From Streptomyces chartreusis (GTDB lineage Bacteria > Actinomycetota > Actinomycetes > Streptomycetales > Streptomycetaceae), in NCBI RefSeq assembly GCF_008704715.1, contig NZ_CP023689.1, positions 7,874,001-7,938,000 on the forward strand: a DNA stretch of 64,000 bases, given 5' to 3'. Below the pieces are notes generated by a model. That model did no database searches, was not told the DNA's origin, and saw only the letters and a program-made list of their open reading frames with translations. Below are positions 43,463 through 50,970 of this stretch, one piece after another. The position numbers and the translations under genes were made by a program. Numbering within the stretch: the first letter of the stretch is position 1; every line of letters starts with the position of its first letter.

Positions 43463-44455
43463 TCAGGACCCGAGGACGAGCCTTATGCGCCGGCCCTCGG
43501 CGGTCCTGTGCTCCACCTGGTACCTGGGCGCGTTTCGGTGCCAGAGGCACAGACCAGTGATCATGAAGTGCACGCAGTCCAGCCACCACGCGATATCGAT
43601 GTCTGTCCGGCTGCTGCGAAGCCGGCGCTCCACCGACATGAATCGGCTCACGAGCTGATCGTGCCAGTCCAGCAGCCGTGCGCAACTCTGGACTTCGCTC
43701 AGGCCCCGGTCCCGTGCGGTGGCCGAGACGAGGTTGGGAAACCCTGCGACCCGGTCCTTGGTGATGCAGTGCAGATCGTTGTCGACGAGGCACAGGGCTG
43801 AGATGAGGCGGTAGATCTCGGTGACATCCGGGTCGGCGAAGACTTCTGGTGGCAGTTCTCGCCCCAGGGTGTACTCGATCATGTCGGTGGCGACGTACAT
43901 CCCCAGTGTGTGCAGGCGAACCGTCAGGTATGTGTCGAGATCGGCTGCCAGGCCCTCGCGGCGGAAGAGAATTGCCTCGTCAGCGACGGAGTACTGCCAC
44001 GCTTCGAACCGAGCGGTGAAGCGTCGGCACCACTGGGGGCTCATGTTCTCGGCCATCTCGCTGCCAAGTGCCAACCATGGGGTCAGTGTCGGCGTCGCTG
44101 ACAGTGGCTCAGAGCTGAACCCTGTGGTGAGGGCCTTCGAGATCAAGCTGGGATAGCCGTCCTGGGTGCCGATTCCTTCGATGCTGTCCTCGTAGAGGAA
44201 CCACAGGCCCAAGAACCTGGCATAGAAGGTCAGTCGGTCATCCGATTGCGCGGTGGGGTTACTTCGCGCGACAGCCTGTCCCAAGTCGCAGGTCTCAGCG
44301 TTGCGCCGGTTCTCCGGGTCCGTCAACAGACCGTGCTTGTCCAGCCAGGCCAACGCGGCGTCGTCGAGCTTCTCGGCGAGACCTTCGCGGGCCGGTTTCA
44401 TCCAGGAGACGGGATAGCGGATCTCTATGTTCACGGGTTGTTCGTCAAGGGGCAT
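43463..44455 (-). CDS. Class I terpene synthase (cyclase), product unknown
   Basis: Predicted metal-dependent terpene cyclase of 330 residues, the usual bacterial length. The aspartate-rich motif is a variant, FLYEDSIE (E89, D90, E93), with Glu for the first Asp. The pyrophosphate sensor is R180 in YLTVRLHTLGMY. The NSE motif reads NDLHCITKD (N226, D227, C230, D234), with Cys for Ser/Thr. The C-terminal WHRNAPRY supplies R311-Y312. Start ATG 44455 has GAAGG about 8 bases upstream. G+C is visibly lower than in the flanks, suggesting acquisition. No prenyl-diphosphate synthase is adjacent. Chain length is unknown. Confidence 0.85.
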   Translation of the reverse strand: MPLDEQPVNIEIRYPVSWMKPAREGLAEKLDDAALAWLDKHGLLTDPENRRNAETCDLGQAVARSNPTAQSDDRLTFYARFLGLWFLYEDSIEGIGTQDGYPSLISKALTTGFSSEPLSATPTLTPWLALGSEMAENMSPQWCRRFTARFEAWQYSVADEAILFRREGLAADLDTYLTVRLHTLGMYVATDMIEYTLGRELPPEVFADPDVTEIYRLISALCLVDNDLHCITKDRVAGFPNLVSATARDRGLSEVQSCARLLDWHDQLVSRFMSVERRLRSSRTDIDIAWWLDCVHFMITGLCLWHRNAPRYQVEHRTAEGRRIRLVLGS

Positions 44456-44530
44456 GCGACACCTTCAACCTGTGCATGTGGAGCTGACGACAATCGGCTC
44501 GGCAGTGGGCCACCCGCTCGTGAAGCGGCG

Positions 44531-44962
44531 TCAAATCAGCACGATGGTCCCGCTGTCGTCCGCCTTGAGCTCGTGGCTGCTTGGGCGTGCATCCGGACCT
44601 GACAAATCGGCTAACGGGACCTCCCACCCGAAAATATGGCCGACTTCAATCCTATGGTAGGAGCGCGCGTAGCCTGCACGGCAGGGCGCACGAATCGGCG
44701 CACGCAGCACCACCGCTGGCCGCAGTGTTGAGGTGAAGATCGAGCGGACCTGCACGCCGGCCCGGGAGGGGTGGAATCTGCGCATATTGCCGTGGATCTC
44801 CTGAAGTGCCCGCGGGTTGCGGCTGAAACTCATGGGCTGCGGACGAGCCACTGCGCACGTGTACCAGCGCCCCACCCGCAGCAGGAGTAATGCGGCGGTG
44901 AGTAACCGGAACCACCGATACCCGCCCGTCGCCGGAAACGTCTCACCTCGAACGCGATACAT
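44531..44962 (-). CDS. Doubtful hypothetical protein upstream of the terpene synthase
   Basis: Open frame of 143 codons in the 578-base gap between the terpene synthase and PadR genes. No family is recognised. There is one hydrophobic stretch (FRLLTAALLLLRVG). It uses TTA three times and has mixed third positions, so it may be a remnant or no gene at all. No convincing ribosome site was seen. It is listed because the gap shows nothing else on this strand and the DNA is unlike its surroundings. Confidence 0.2.
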   Translation of the reverse strand: MYRVRGETFPATGGYRWFRLLTAALLLLRVGRWYTCAVARPQPMSFSRNPRALQEIHGNMRRFHPSRAGVQVRSIFTSTLRPAVVLRAPIRAPCRAGYARSYHRIEVGHIFGWEVPLADLSGPDARPSSHELKADDSGTIVLI

Positions 44963-44970
44963 CGTGTCTA

Positions 44971-45000
44971 TTGACTCACCAAGTCAGCTCGCGATATGTT
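44971..45000 (+). promoter_or_regulatory. PadR-gene promoter with overlapping inverted repeat
   Basis: TTGACT (44971-44976) and TATGTT (44995-45000), 18 bases apart, form a near-consensus sigma-70-type promoter 34 bases before the PadR start. TGACT (44972-44976) and AGTCA (44982-44986) form an inverted repeat on the -35 box, a likely site for autorepression. Confidence 0.6.
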
Positions 45001-45033
45001 CGGCCACGAATATCCGGATGCGAGGTGGACATC

Positions 45034-45654
45034 ATGGCCCTGAGGCGTCGCAAGCTCGGTAACCCGCTCGCGCTCGCCGTGCTGACGACCCTCTGGCAGA
45101 AGCCGATGCATCCGTACGAGATTGCGCAGACCCTGCGGCAGCAGGGCAAGGACGCCAGTACGAAGATCAACTACGGCTCGCTGTACACCGTCGTGCAGAA
45201 CCTCGAGAAGCACGGATTCGTCGAGGTCACGGAGGTGCAGAAGCAGGGAAACCGGCCCGAGCGCACGGTGTACGGGCTCACCGAGGCCGGCCGTGAGGAG
45301 ATGACCGAGTGGTTGTCGGACCTCATGGCCGTGCCCGCGAAGGAGTACCCGATCTTCGAGACCGCTCTCTCGCTGATGGGCGCGCTGCCGCCCGACGAGG
45401 TGGTGCGGCTGCTGGAGGAGCGGGTCAAGGCCCTGGAGGTGCAGGCGGCGAGCGGCCGTGGAGCGCTGGAGAAGCTCTACGAGACGCTGCCGCGGCTCTT
45501 CCTGGTCGAGACCGAGTACCAGTTGCACATGGTCGAGGCGCAGACCGAGTGGGTCCGCGGCTTCCTCGAGGAGATCAGGAAGGGCACCCTGCCCGGCGTC
45601 GAGCCGTGGCGGCGGTATCACGAGACGGGGGAGATGCCGCAGGAGTTCACCTAG
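45034..45654 (+). CDS. PadR-family transcriptional regulator
   Basis: Repressor-type DNA-binding protein of 206 residues. The N-terminal winged helix (about 1-85) contains LALAVLTTLWQKPMHPYEIA and SLYTVVQNLEKHGFVEV. A helical C-terminal dimerisation domain follows (about 95-190; LEERVKALEVQAASGRGALE). Start ATG 45034 has GAGGTGG 6 bases upstream. It lies 204 bases upstream of an ABC exporter operon on the same strand, the usual partner of PadR proteins. A drug-like ligand is likely but unidentified. Confidence 0.92.
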   Translation: MALRRRKLGNPLALAVLTTLWQKPMHPYEIAQTLRQQGKDASTKINYGSLYTVVQNLEKHGFVEVTEVQKQGNRPERTVYGLTEAGREEMTEWLSDLMAVPAKEYPIFETALSLMGALPPDEVVRLLEERVKALEVQAASGRGALEKLYETLPRLFLVETEYQLHMVEAQTEWVRGFLEEIRKGTLPGVEPWRRYHETGEMPQEFT

Positions 45655-45697
45655 CAGCTCCAGGAACGGGAGTTCGCCCAGCGACTCCGAGAAAACA

Positions 45698-45735
45698 GAC
45701 CCCGGCGGTGCTGTTGCAGCAGCCCCGCCAGGGTC
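45698..45735 (+). terminator. Stem-loop between the PadR gene and the ABC operon
   Basis: GACCCCGGCGGTGCTG (45698-45713) pairs with CAGCCCCGCCAGGGTC (45720-45735), with two mismatches, 44 bases past the PadR stop. Confidence 0.55.
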
Positions 45736-45858
45736 TCGAACCCCGAACCGAGTCCGCCGTGAGGCGCGACCGGGCGATCGAGGTGCGGCACACCCAGGAT
45801 AGCCCGGCGCTCCTCACGCGGATCGATCACGCATCCGCTCACCAGGAGAGCAGTCGTC

Positions 45859-46896
45859 ATGAGCAGTACCAGTCCAGGCACCCGTGCGCCCGCGGTCGAG
45901 GCGCGCCAACTGATCAAGACCTACGGCGACGTCACCGCACTCGACGGCATGGACATCACCGTCGAGCCGGGCACCGTCTTCGGCCTCCTCGGGCCCAACG
46001 GCGCAGGCAAGTCCACCACCGTCAAGATCCTCACCACCCTGGCCCGACCCGACTCGGGCTCGGCCACCGTCGCCGGCCACGACGTGCTGCGCCACCCGGA
46101 CCGGGTGCGCCGCGCGATCGGCGTGGTCGCCCAGAGCTCCGGCGCCGACCCGGTCGCTACCGGGCGCGAGAACCTGCAACTGCAGGGCAGGCTGTACGGC
46201 TTGGGCCGCGCCGACCTCGGCCGCAGGGTCGCCGAGCTGCTCGACCGCTTCCGGCTCACCGACGCCGCCGACCGCCCGGTCAAGGGGTACTCCGGCGGTA
46301 TGCGCCGCCGCCTCGACGTCGCCCTCGGGCTGGTGCACCGGCCCGAGGTGCTGTTCCTGGACGAGCCCACCACCGGACTCGACCCCGAGACCCGCGCCGC
46401 GATGTGGGACGAGATCGGGCGGCTGGCCGTCGAGGACGGCATGACCGTCCTGCTCACCACGCACTATCTGGAGGAGGCCGACCGGCTCGCCGATCGCATC
46501 GCGATCGTCGACCGCGGCCGGATCGTCGTCGCCGGCACCCCGGACGCCCTCAAGGGCGAACTCCGCGGTGACGCCGTCCATGTGGAGCTGCGTCAATCGG
46601 TCGGGGACGCGGGACGTACGCTCCTCGTCGGCGCCCTCGACGGGCTGCCGGGCGTGCACGAGGTGCTGGTCGACGGGCGCCGCGTCAGTGTCCGGGCCGA
46701 CGAAGGCGCCGCGGCGATGCCCGCGCTGCTCGCCGCGCTGGAACGCGCCGGGGTCGGAGTCGCCACCGCGACAGTCGCCCGCCCGTCCCTGGACGACGTC
46801 TATCTCCGCTACGCGGGCCGCCGTTACGCCGAGGCCGAGGCCGGGGCCGACCGCTCCGAGGACCTCGTCCTCGCCGGAACCGGAGGCGCCCGATGA
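45859..46896 (+). CDS. ABC exporter ATPase, DrrA-like
   Basis: Nucleotide-binding subunit of an ABC-2 type exporter, 345 residues. Walker A GPNGAGKSTTVK, a Q-loop in GVVAQSSGADP, signature YSGGMRRRLD, Walker B VLFLDEPTTGLDP and switch His in LLTTHYLEEADRL are all present. The C-terminal extension of about 95 residues fits the DrrA group linked to daunorubicin-type export. ATG 45859 follows GGAG. Its stop overlaps the permease start by four bases. The PadR gene upstream is the likely regulator. Confidence 0.93.
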   Translation: MSSTSPGTRAPAVEARQLIKTYGDVTALDGMDITVEPGTVFGLLGPNGAGKSTTVKILTTLARPDSGSATVAGHDVLRHPDRVRRAIGVVAQSSGADPVATGRENLQLQGRLYGLGRADLGRRVAELLDRFRLTDAADRPVKGYSGGMRRRLDVALGLVHRPEVLFLDEPTTGLDPETRAAMWDEIGRLAVEDGMTVLLTTHYLEEADRLADRIAIVDRGRIVVAGTPDALKGELRGDAVHVELRQSVGDAGRTLLVGALDGLPGVHEVLVDGRRVSVRADEGAAAMPALLAALERAGVGVATATVARPSLDDVYLRYAGRRYAEAEAGADRSEDLVLAGTGGAR

Positions 46897-47669
46897 GCAC
46901 CGCGATCTCCCAGACCTGGTACATGACGCAGCGTCAACTCATGGTGTTCGTACGGCAGCCTGCCTACGCGATCATCACCCTGATCCAACCGGTCATCTGG
47001 CTCTTCCTGTTCGGCAGTCTCTTCAGGAAGGTCGTCGAGCTCGGCGGCTTCGGCACCACCTCCTACCTCGACTACCTGGTGCCCGGCGTCGTCGTGATGA
47101 GCGCCCTCAGCTCCAACATGTGGGCGGGGATGACCACACTGGACGAGATCCAGCGCGGCACCCTCGACCGGTTCCTGACCACCCCGGTCAGCCGGGCAGC
47201 GCTGATGAACGGCAACGTCGTCAACAACGGCCTCGTCACCGCCCTCCAGTCGGTCGTCATCGTGCTGCTCGGCCTGCTGGGCGGCGCCGACTACCCGGGC
47301 GGCATCGTCGGTATCGCCGTCCTGGTCGTCGCCGCGGTCCTGCTCGGCACGGTCTTCGGGGCGCTGTCCAACGCACTCGGCATGCTGGTGCAGGAGCGCG
47401 AGTCGATCATCGGCATCAACACCTTCCTGCTGCTGCCGCTGACCTTCCTCTCCTCCGCCTTCATGGCGCCGTCGCAGATGCCTGGCTGGATGCGGCACAT
47501 CGCCGACTTCAACCCGCTCAACTGGGCCATGGTCGCGGGCCGTTCGGCGATGTCCGACCACCCCGACTGGGGCGACGTCCTCACCCGGGGCGGCGGGCTG
47601 CTGGCGCTGGCGGTCGCCGCGGTGTGGCTGTCCATCCGGACGTTCCGCTCCTACCAGCGCTCGGTCTGA
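46893..47669 (+). CDS. ABC-2 type exporter permease, DrrB-like
   Basis: Membrane subunit of 258 residues with about six helices. It starts TWYMTQRQLMVFVRQPAYAI and carries the ABC-2 signature region FLSSAFMAPSQMPGWMRHIA-DFNPLNW. The ATG 46893 overlaps the ATPase stop (ATGA), so the two are translationally coupled. Together they should export a hydrophobic compound. The adjacent terpene synthase is an attractive but unproven link. Confidence 0.92.
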   Translation: MSTAISQTWYMTQRQLMVFVRQPAYAIITLIQPVIWLFLFGSLFRKVVELGGFGTTSYLDYLVPGVVVMSALSSNMWAGMTTLDEIQRGTLDRFLTTPVSRAALMNGNVVNNGLVTALQSVVIVLLGLLGGADYPGGIVGIAVLVVAAVLLGTVFGALSNALGMLVQERESIIGINTFLLLPLTFLSSAFMAPSQMPGWMRHIADFNPLNWAMVAGRSAMSDHPDWGDVLTRGGGLLALAVAAVWLSIRTFRSYQRSV

Positions 47670-47679
47670 GGGCACACAA

Positions 47680-47712
47680 AAGGGGCGGCACCCCGCGAGG
47701 GTGCCGCCCCTT
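47680..47712. terminator. Bidirectional terminator between the ABC permease and the SIP gene
   Basis: Perfect 14-base stem AAGGGGCGGCACCC / GGGTGCCGCCCCTT with a 5-base loop between convergent genes. Confidence 0.88.
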
Positions 47713-47730
47713 CCGAACGTCCGCTCAGGG

Positions 47731-48576
47731 CTACGCCGCCGGCGCCGCCCCCTCCTGCTCCGCCTCGATCCGGGCGTTCCAGTCCCGCTTCGACGCCTGC
47801 CAGCCGTCCTCGTTGTGGCCGAGGCGCCAGTAGCCGGAGATGGAGAGGTCCTCGCGGGGGATGCCGCGGTCGACGCGCAGCAGTTGGCGCAGCTCCTTCA
47901 CGAAGTGGGCCTCGCCGTGCACGAACGCGTGCACCCGGCCCTCCGGGAAGGCGAGCGTGCGCACGGCCTCGACCAGCGCCTCGCCGACCGGCCGCGAGCC
48001 GCGGTGCAGCCAGCTGACCTCCACGTCGGAGTCGATCTTCTGCTCCTCCTCGGGGCCGGAGATCTCCACGAAGGCATACGCCGTGACACCCTCCGGCAGC
48101 GACTCCAGGGAACGCGCGATCGCGGGCAGCGCGCTCTCGTCGCCGACGAGCAGATGCCAGTCGGCGTCCGGGTCGGGGGCGTAGGCGCCGCCGGGGCCCA
48201 TGAAATGCGCGGTCTCGCCCGGCTCGGCGCGCATCGCCCAGGGGCCGGCCAGGCCCTCGTCGCCGTGCAGCACGAAGTCCAGGGTCAGTTCACGATGCTC
48301 GGGATCCCAGGCCCGCACGGTGTACGTGCGCGTCACCGGCCACTGCTCGCGCGGCAGCTCCTCGCGGATGCGCTCCAGGTCGAACGACTCGGGGTAGCTC
48401 GCGCCGTCGGGGGAGAACAGCATCTTCACGTAATGGTCCGTGCAGGTGTCGGCCGCGAAATCGGCGAGCCCCTCACCGCCCAGCACCACACGCTGCATGT
48501 GCGGGGTCAGCCGTTCGGTACGGATGACCTGCGCGCAGTGGGGCTTCCGCGGCTTGCGGGCAGGGCGTAGCGCCAT
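47731..48576 (-). CDS. Siderophore-interacting protein (ferric-siderophore reductase)
   Basis: Cytoplasmic FAD/NAD(P)H oxidoreductase that frees iron from imported ferric siderophores; 281 residues. An FAD-binding barrel (about 15-125) has VTRTYTVRAWDPE and the flavin loop GPGGAY. The C-terminal SIP domain has LLVGDESALPAIARSLESLP and HAFVHGEAHFVKELR, ending with SGYWRLGHNEDGW. Start ATG 48576 has GGGAGG about 6 bases upstream; a more distal in-frame start at 48597 overlaps the iron box region. The box just upstream implies induction when iron is low. Confidence 0.94.
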   Translation of the reverse strand: MALRPARKPRKPHCAQVIRTERLTPHMQRVVLGGEGLADFAADTCTDHYVKMLFSPDGASYPESFDLERIREELPREQWPVTRTYTVRAWDPEHRELTLDFVLHGDEGLAGPWAMRAEPGETAHFMGPGGAYAPDPDADWHLLVGDESALPAIARSLESLPEGVTAYAFVEISGPEEEQKIDSDVEVSWLHRGSRPVGEALVEAVRTLAFPEGRVHAFVHGEAHFVKELRQLLRVDRGIPREDLSISGYWRLGHNEDGWQASKRDWNARIEAEQEGAAPAA

Positions 48577-48597
48577 CACTGGCCTCCCTCGTTCCAA

Positions 48598-48618
48598 GCT
48601 TAGGTTTACCTAAGTTAG
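48598..48618. promoter_or_regulatory. DmdR/IdeR-type iron box
   Basis: The palindrome TTAGGTTTACCTAA (48600-48613), continued by GTTAG, lies 23 bases upstream of the SIP start. It fits the left half of the 19-base iron box (TTAGGTTAG...) well and the right half partly. It should bind the iron-loaded DtxR-family repressor. Confidence 0.75.
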
Positions 48619-48745
48619 CACCTCCGCCTGGCGAATGCCGCTATGAACGTTCATGGATCGGTGCATGTCGCTCATCTACGGAACGAATTCCCCGTGTCAC
48701 GAGCCCCAAGCGCGCGACCGGGACGCGCTTTCACGCCCCGTCGTC

Positions 48746-49675
48746 TCACGCCCCCAGGGTCACCAGAAGCCGCTGGAGCGACCCGCCCAGCCCCCAGCGC
48801 GCCGCCAGCTCGTCAAGGCCCGCCGGATCCCGGGGCGTGCGCGGCAGCGTGGTGTCGACGTCGGGCAGCGGGACGTCCTGCGCGACCCGTACGACCTTCG
48901 GGGCGACGGCGACATACGGCCGCGACTCGTCCAGCCGCTTGCGCTGCGAGGCCGTCAGCCTGGCCTTCGGGTCGTCGACCGCCGCCATGATCCCGGCCAC
49001 GTCGCCGAACTCGGCCAGCAGCTTCGCGGCCGTCTTCTCGCCGATCCCGGGCACGCCCGGCAGGCCGTCGCTCGGGTCGCCGCGCAGCAGCGCCAGATCG
49101 GCGTACCCGCCGCCGTCGACGCCGTACTTCTCGCGCAGCCAGCTCTCGTCGGTGAGCTGGAGGGTGCCGACGCCCTTGAGGGGATACAGCACCCGCACCC
49201 CGCGCTCGTCGTCCACCAGCTGGTACAGGTCGCGGTCGCCGGTGACGATGTCGACCGGGCCCTTCGCGCGTGCCGTGAACGTGCCGATCACGTCGTCCGC
49301 CTCGTACCCGGCGACGCCCACGCGCGCGATGCCGAGCGCGTCCAGGACGGCCTCGATGACCGGCACCTGCGGCGACAGCGTGTCCGGCACCTCCTCCTCG
49401 TCCGGGCCCACCTCGCGCTCCTCGGCGACCCGGTGGGCCTTGTAGGAGGGGATCAGCTCGACCCGCCACTCGGGCCGCCAGTCGGCGTCCATGCAGGCCA
49501 CGAGCGCGTCCGGCCGGTGGTCCTTGACCAGGCGGTCGATGAAGTCGAGGAGCCCGCGCACGGCGTTCACCGGGGAGCCGTCCGGCGCCCTCACGGAGTC
49601 CGGGACGCCGAAGTAGGCGCGGAAGTACAGCGAGGCGGTGTCGAGGAGCATCAGTCGTCCGGTCACGCCTCGCAT
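48746..49675 (-). CDS. 5'-3' exonuclease (DNA polymerase I N-terminal type)
   Basis: Stand-alone flap/5' nuclease of 309 residues. The PIN-like domain (about 8-170) has LLDTASLYFRAYFG, acidic residues in ALVACMDADWRPEWR and GYEADDVIGTF, and metal-binding VTGDRDLYQLV. The helix-hairpin-helix region has SDGLPGVPGIGEKTAAKLL. It probably processes Okazaki fragments or repair flaps. The ATG at 49675 is chosen with low certainty: no ribosome site exists before it or the ATG immediately before it, while a GTG at 49666 is only 3 bases past GAGG. Two identical palindromes lie just upstream. Confidence 0.9.
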   Translation of the reverse strand: MRGVTGRLMLLDTASLYFRAYFGVPDSVRAPDGSPVNAVRGLLDFIDRLVKDHRPDALVACMDADWRPEWRVELIPSYKAHRVAEEREVGPDEEEVPDTLSPQVPVIEAVLDALGIARVGVAGYEADDVIGTFTARAKGPVDIVTGDRDLYQLVDDERGVRVLYPLKGVGTLQLTDESWLREKYGVDGGGYADLALLRGDPSDGLPGVPGIGEKTAAKLLAEFGDVAGIMAAVDDPKARLTASQRKRLDESRPYVAVAPKVVRVAQDVPLPDVDTTLPRTPRDPAGLDELAARWGLGGSLQRLLVTLGA

Positions 49676-49677
49676 CA

Positions 49678-49718
49678 TGCCGTACGGCACTGACATCGAG
49701 CCGTCATGCCGTACGGCA
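49678..49718. promoter_or_regulatory. Paired TGCCGTACGGCA palindromes
   Basis: The perfect 12-base palindrome TGCCGTACGGCA occurs at 49678-49689 and 49707-49718, 29 bases apart (near three helical turns), directly upstream of the exonuclease start. It is a possible dimer-of-dimers operator; the regulator is unknown. Confidence 0.45.
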
Positions 49719-49893
49719 CCGACGCCGAGCCGTTCGGTGAGCGCCGTGTCGCGCTGCGTGCCCGCCCTGTGGCCTGGACCACTTGTGCGTTTGTGTGCCG
49801 GGAAGCAGGGCAGGCGCCAGCCCGGAGCGACGCCCCCTGCGCAACTGTTGCGCCAGTCGCTCCTTTCATCTGCCGTCGAGACAAGAGGTACCC

Positions 49894-50970
49894 GTGTCAT
49901 CCAGGCTTGAGGCCGACCATCTGTACAAGGTGTTCGGCAGACGACCGGAGAAGGCCGTCGAGCGGCTCCGCCAGGGAGCCGACCGTGAGGAGCTGCGCGC
50001 CGACGGCACCACCGCCGCCGTGATCGACGCCTCCTTCACCGTCGAACCCGGCCAGATCTTCGTCGTCATGGGCCTGTCCGGGTCCGGCAAGTCCACCTTG
50101 CTGCGCCTGCTCAACGGGCTCCTGGAGCCGACCGCGGGCCACGTCCGCTTCGACGGCCGGGACCTGACCGCGATCAGCGACCGCGAGCTGCGCGAGGTCC
50201 GCGCCAAGAAGATCAGCATGGTGTTCCAGCACTTCGCGCTGTTCCCGCACCGCAGCGTGCTGGAGAACGCCGCCTACGGCCTCGCCGTCCAGGGTGTGCC
50301 CCGCGCCGAGCGCGAGAAGCGTGCCGCCGAGGCCCTTCAGCTGTGCGGTCTGGGCGGCTGGGAGAAGTCCTGGCCCGACGAGCTGTCCGGCGGCATGCAG
50401 CAGCGTGTGGGCCTCGCCCGCGCGCTGGCCACCGACGCCGATCTGCTGCTGATGGACGAGTCCTTCAGCGCGCTCGACCCGCTGATCCGCCGCGACATGC
50501 AGGACCAGCTGCTCCAGCTCCAGAAGACCCTGAAGAAGACGATCGTCTTCATCACCCACGACCTCAACGAGGCCATGCGCCTCGGCGACCGCATCGCCGT
50601 CATGCGCGACGGCCGCATCGTGCAGACCGGCAGCGCCGAGGACATCCTCCTGCGCCCGGCCAACGACTACGTCGCCTCCTTCATCCAGGACGTCGACCGC
50701 TCGCGCGTGCTGACCGCGGGCGCCCTCATGGACACCTCGGTCACTGCCGACGCCCCGCTGTGCACCTGCGAGACCGCGACCAGCGAGACGCCGTTCGTGG
50801 AGCTGTGCGCGATCAGCGCGCGCCTGTCGCACCGCGTGACGGTCGTGGACGAGGAGAACCGGGTCATCGGCGTCGTACCGCGCCAGCGGCTGGTCGGGTT
50901 CCTCGGCGACGAGAGCGCCGATCCTTCCCCCTGCGACAACCCCGAGGGGAAGGTGATCGCCCATGCCTAG
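49894..50970 (+). CDS. Glycine betaine/proline ABC transporter ATPase
   Basis: ATPase of a ProV/OpuAA-type osmoprotectant importer, 358 residues. The ATPase domain has the ProV-type N-terminus LYKVFGRRPEKAVERLRQGA, Walker A GLSGSGKST, Q-loop MVFQHFALFPH, signature LSGGMQQRV and Walker B LLMDESFSALDP. A C-terminal tail with a CBS-like remnant (about 280-345, HRVTVVDEENRVIGVVPRQR) may sense ionic strength. Start GTG 49894 has AGAGG upstream. The next gene overlaps its stop by 8 bases. Confidence 0.94.
   Translation: MSSRLEADHLYKVFGRRPEKAVERLRQGADREELRADGTTAAVIDASFTVEPGQIFVVMGLSGSGKSTLLRLLNGLLEPTAGHVRFDGRDLTAISDRELREVRAKKISMVFQHFALFPHRSVLENAAYGLAVQGVPRAEREKRAAEALQLCGLGGWEKSWPDELSGGMQQRVGLARALATDADLLLMDESFSALDPLIRRDMQDQLLQLQKTLKKTIVFITHDLNEAMRLGDRIAVMRDGRIVQTGSAEDILLRPANDYVASFIQDVDRSRVLTAGALMDTSVTADAPLCTCETATSETPFVELCAISARLSHRVTVVDEENRVIGVVPRQRLVGFLGDESADPSPCDNPEGKVIAHA

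Noticed and set aside
43170..43793. Extra minus-strand frame overlapping the terpene synthase 3' end
   Set aside because: It is an out-of-frame shadow of the cyclase gene with Arg/Gly/Pro-rich translation.
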